23,315 bases of DNA from NCBI GenBank assembly GCA_031277235.1, contig JAITMT010000436.1, positions 1 through 23,315 of the forward strand, in the 5' to 3' direction. Of the stretch, positions 20,839 through 23,315 are shown piece after piece; positions within the stretch are counted from its first letter, which is position 1, and every line of letters begins with the position of its first letter. A model generated the notes under the pieces. It made no database searches. It saw only the letters and a list, made by a program, of their open reading frames with translations, and was not told the DNA's origin. A program made the translations under genes and the position numbers. The DNA is from Tannerella sp. GTDB lineage: Bacteria; Bacteroidota; Bacteroidia; Bacteroidales; Tannerellaceae.

Positions 20839-21998
20839 AACGGTTATTATATACATTGACAGGTTGTATATGCCTGATACTTAACGGTTGCATTACCGAA
20901 TACGAAGCAAAAGGGATTGACGAAGAGAAAGACATTCTCGTCGTCGAAGGGATTATTACCGAAGGCGAAACGCTTATAACGCTCAGCCGAAGTGTCAACC
21001 TGACTGACGACAACCCTGCATCCATCGCCTATATCAACGACGCTCTCGTATTTGTAGAATGCGACGACGGGACGCGGATACAAGCCGACGAATCCGACCC
21101 CGTTACCGGTTTTCGTACCGGAGGCCGGTATCTCATCCAAACGGGTCAACTGAACACAGGGCGTAAATACCGCTTGAAAATAGAGGTTGTTGAGGATGAT
21201 TGTTTAGAAGGGATGACTGATTGCACAAAAAAGAATTTCGAATATTATTCCGATTATCTGTCCCCGATCCTTACGCCGGAAATAGACAGTGTTTTCTGGA
21301 CAAAAAAGGATAAGGGTCAGCCTGTGAATATTCATGTGGCGACGCACTCTCCTGACAGTCAAGTATTATATTATCGCTGGTCGTACCGCGAAGATTGGGA
21401 AATAAACTCGGACTTGCTTTCATTCCCGGATTATACATATCCATACTATTGCTGGAACGGGACTGACAGTCGCGGGTTGCTGATCGGTTCCGCAGAAAAA
21501 ACGGTTTTCGGCCGCTTGACGGATATAATCGCCGTCCATGACCCGACAGACAAACGGCTGGAGGTGCTGTATCGAATTGACGTGAAGCAAAATGCAATCA
21601 GCAAGCGGGCGTATGACTATTTCACGAACATCAAAAAGAATGCCTCCCAGACAGGCAGTATCTTTGCTCCGATACTATCGGAATTACGGGGAAACATCAC
21701 CTGCACGACCGAACCGTCCAAACCGGTGATCGGGTATATTGACGTTTCGACTACTACCCAATCGCGCCGATACATCGCCCGTTCTGACGGCGCCTACGAA
21801 TTTGCACGCCGCCCCTGGGATTGCGAAGTAGTACCGTATGATACGCTGTTGGTTCAGTTCGAAGGGTATGTTCCCGTTTTTTACGTACCCTATCATTTAG
21901 AAATAGACGGTACGCTATATTATACCCTGACGCAGTGTATTGATTGCACTTACTTCGGTACTGTTAACAAACCGGAAGTCTGGCCAAATGACCATTAA
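20835..21998 (+). CDS. DUF4249 family lipoprotein
   Basis: A 387-residue exported protein. N-terminus MKRLLYTLTGCICLILNGC gives a lipobox with Cys19. The mature start matches DUF4249: CITEYEAKGIDEEKDILVVE, GIITEGETLITLSRSVNLTD, INDALVFVECDDGTR, then GRYLIQTGQLNTGRKYRLKI. A cysteine-containing tail (CIDCTYFGTVNKPEVWPN) closes it. DUF4249 lipoproteins are Bacteroidota-specific in my experience and lie directly after an STN-type TonB receptor, as here with a 4-nt ATGA overlap; they are thought to be surface partners of the receptor, but the ligand is unknown. The next gene starts 12 nt after the stop. Confidence 0.9.
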   Translation: MKRLLYTLTGCICLILNGCITEYEAKGIDEEKDILVVEGIITEGETLITLSRSVNLTDDNPASIAYINDALVFVECDDGTRIQADESDPVTGFRTGGRYLIQTGQLNTGRKYRLKIEVVEDDCLEGMTDCTKKNFEYYSDYLSPILTPEIDSVFWTKKDKGQPVNIHVATHSPDSQVLYYRWSYREDWEINSDLLSFPDYTYPYYCWNGTDSRGLLIGSAEKTVFGRLTDIIAVHDPTDKRLEVLYRIDVKQNAISKRAYDYFTNIKKNASQTGSIFAPILSELRGNITCTTEPSKPVIGYIDVSTTTQSRRYIARSDGAYEFARRPWDCEVVPYDTLLVQFEGYVPVFYVPYHLEIDGTLYYTLTQCIDCTYFGTVNKPEVWPNDH

Positions 21999-22010
21999 TA
22001 TGATGTACAC

Positions 22011-23315
22011 ATGAGACGATTTCTTTTAACGATAATTTTTACCTGCTTGATATTCCAATTTTTCGGAAAAATTGAGAATACTGTATTTCGTGAGCGGGTG
22101 TATGTGCAAACGGACAAGCAAGTATATTTAGCCGGCGAAAAGATTCAAATGAAACTGATGACCCTTGATACGGAACGTGTTCCGCTCGTTTTCAGTAAAG
22201 TAGCGTATGTGGAGTTGGTGCGTGATTCGATTGCCCGGGTTCAAATCAAAGTGGCGCTGGAAAACGGCGTTGGCGAAGGGCGGATGTCGTTGCCCGTCAA
22301 TTTGCCAAGCGGCTATTATCGTCTGATCGCCTACACCCGATACATGCGAAACGAAGGAACGGAAGTCTTTTTCGAGAAAAATATCGGGATCATCAACACG
22401 TTCCAATCGGATTACTATCCCGAAACGGCAGAAACGGCTGTGGAAAATATTTCTTCGTCTCTGTCCCGCCGTGACAACTTGGCCGGCGCCGTTTCGGTGC
22501 AGCCGGATAAAGCCGTTTATTCAACCCGCGAACGCGGTGAATTGCTCATTACCGGCTTGCCGGAAAATATCCATACGCTTTCCGTGTGCATCGCCGGAAA
22601 AGAAATCATCGAAACAGACGTATCCGCGCACTTTCAAAATATCCGTCCGGCTGATCCGGCAAGTTTCACGGGAGAATTTTTGCCCGAATATGAAGGACAT
22701 ATTGTCACCGGTACGATGATCAACAACCAAACCGGAGAAACGGTTACTGATAATGCCCTGTTAATTCCCGCCCTGTCATTCCCCGGCGAAGGTATCCGCT
22801 TTTATACCGGAGAAAAAAACGAAAAGGATGAAATCCTGTTTTTCACTTCAGGGAATTACGGAACAGGACAAATCGCTACCGTGGTATATGATCCGGAAGA
22901 AAACTGGCGCATTGACATACAGTCGCCTTTTATCTCGAAATTTGCTCCGAAACCCATGCCTGCTTTGCACATTGATTCGGTCTGTTACGGACAATTGCTT
23001 GAAAGGAGCGTTGCGTTGCAGGCTTCGCATTATTTTTACAACGACTCCCTCGAAAACCGTCGCATCTCGCCGTCCGCTTTCAAATTGAAGCCAACATACG
23101 TTTACCCGTTAGACGATTACACCCGATTCACCACCATGCGGGAAATATTCATCGAATTCATTTTAACCGCCCGCTTTCGCCGGAACGATGGCGTCAGGGA
23201 GTTGCAAGTCTTTCTCAAAAATGGAAACGAGTCCTATTACGGCACAAATCCGTTGATACTTCTGGATGGTGCACCCATCGCGAATCACGAACTGGTGTAC
23301 AACTACGACCCGCTT
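22011..23315 (+). CDS. MG2-domain secreted protein, possible plug-like C-terminal part; truncated by window end
   Basis: An open frame of 435 codons from ATG 22011 with no stop before the window edge. A signal peptide opens it (MRRFLLTIIFTCLIFQFFGK). Residues about 27-105 resemble the macroglobulin MG2 domain: ERVYVQTDKQVYLAGEKIQM, then SKVAYVELVRDS, GEGRMSLPVNLPSGYYRLIA and YTRYMRNEG. Later beta-rich segments repeat the plan (VSVQPDKAVYSTRERGELLI). At the visible end, NPLILLDGAPIANHELVYNY recalls the plug domain of TonB receptors (LDGxPI). Large proteins with MG2 and plug-like parts are found beside TonB receptors in Bacteroidota. It is the fourth gene of the operon, 12 nt after DUF4249. The C-terminus and total length are unknown. 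Confidence 0.82.
   Translation, partial: MRRFLLTIIFTCLIFQFFGKIENTVFRERVYVQTDKQVYLAGEKIQMKLMTLDTERVPLVFSKVAYVELVRDSIARVQIKVALENGVGEGRMSLPVNLPSGYYRLIAYTRYMRNEGTEVFFEKNIGIINTFQSDYYPETAETAVENISSSLSRRDNLAGAVSVQPDKAVYSTRERGELLITGLPENIHTLSVCIAGKEIIETDVSAHFQNIRPADPASFTGEFLPEYEGHIVTGTMINNQTGETVTDNALLIPALSFPGEGIRFYTGEKNEKDEILFFTSGNYGTGQIATVVYDPEENWRIDIQSPFISKFAPKPMPALHIDSVCYGQLLERSVALQASHYFYNDSLENRRISPSAFKLKPTYVYPLDDYTRFTTMREIFIEFILTARFRRNDGVRELQVFLKNGNESYYGTNPLILLDGAPIANHELVYNYDPL

Overview
The window looks like chromosomal DNA of a Bacteroidota bacterium, most likely of order Bacteroidales. The evidence is promoters of the Bacteroidota type (TTG, then about 19-20 nt, then TAnnTTTG) upstream of several genes, family-restricted proteins (DUF4270, DUF4249, DUF3098, a one-domain GT5 'glycogen synthase'), an STN-type TonB-dependent receptor, and the block ftsX - DUF3098 - uppP - truB - queA - folK, which I recall as conserved in this phylum. 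No species can be named.

Layout. 1-450 (minus) is the start of a TDT-family (TehA/SLAC1-like) transporter cut by the window edge. 844-3088 is an operon of a one-domain GT5 protein and a DUF4270 lipoprotein. 3089-3863 holds no gene but a cluster of nested palindromic repeats. 3864-4760 (minus) is dapA, divergent from a CPA2 antiporter followed by miaB (4937-8507). 8508-9110 is non-coding: another nested palindrome, an orphan promoter and four short hairpins.

9111-11936 is the most unusual part. Three gene units, all on the plus strand (an ankyrin-repeat protein, a mazEF toxin-antitoxin pair, and a secreted protein with a possible His/Cys caspase-like dyad), are each followed by a GC-rich, imperfectly palindromic 122-134 bp element. 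At each junction the bases starting a unit (GTT...) are the reverse complement of the bases opening the palindrome at the end of that SAME unit (10/10, 14/15 and 9/9 matches), rather than of the other end of the same palindrome. This is the core / inverse-core rule of integron gene cassettes. I read the segment as an integron-type cassette array without a visible integrase (CALIN-like), with non-canonical core sequences. A DUF4160-DUF2442 pair (12068-12675) follows the last boundary but has no recognisable attC; another palindromic repeat cluster lies after it.

12949-17153 returns to housekeeping genes: cell division (ftsX), a small membrane protein, undecaprenyl-diphosphate recycling (uppP), tRNA modification (truB, queA) and folate synthesis (folK), packed as a likely operon. 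17346 to the end is a second likely operon from a strong promoter: a secreted protein of unknown function, a TonB-dependent receptor with STN and carboxypeptidase-like domains, an overlapping DUF4249 lipoprotein, and an MG2-domain secreted protein running off the window. Together these look like an outer-membrane uptake or secretion system of unknown substrate.

All calls rest on reading the sequence and on remembered family features. No database search, folding or codon statistic was run.
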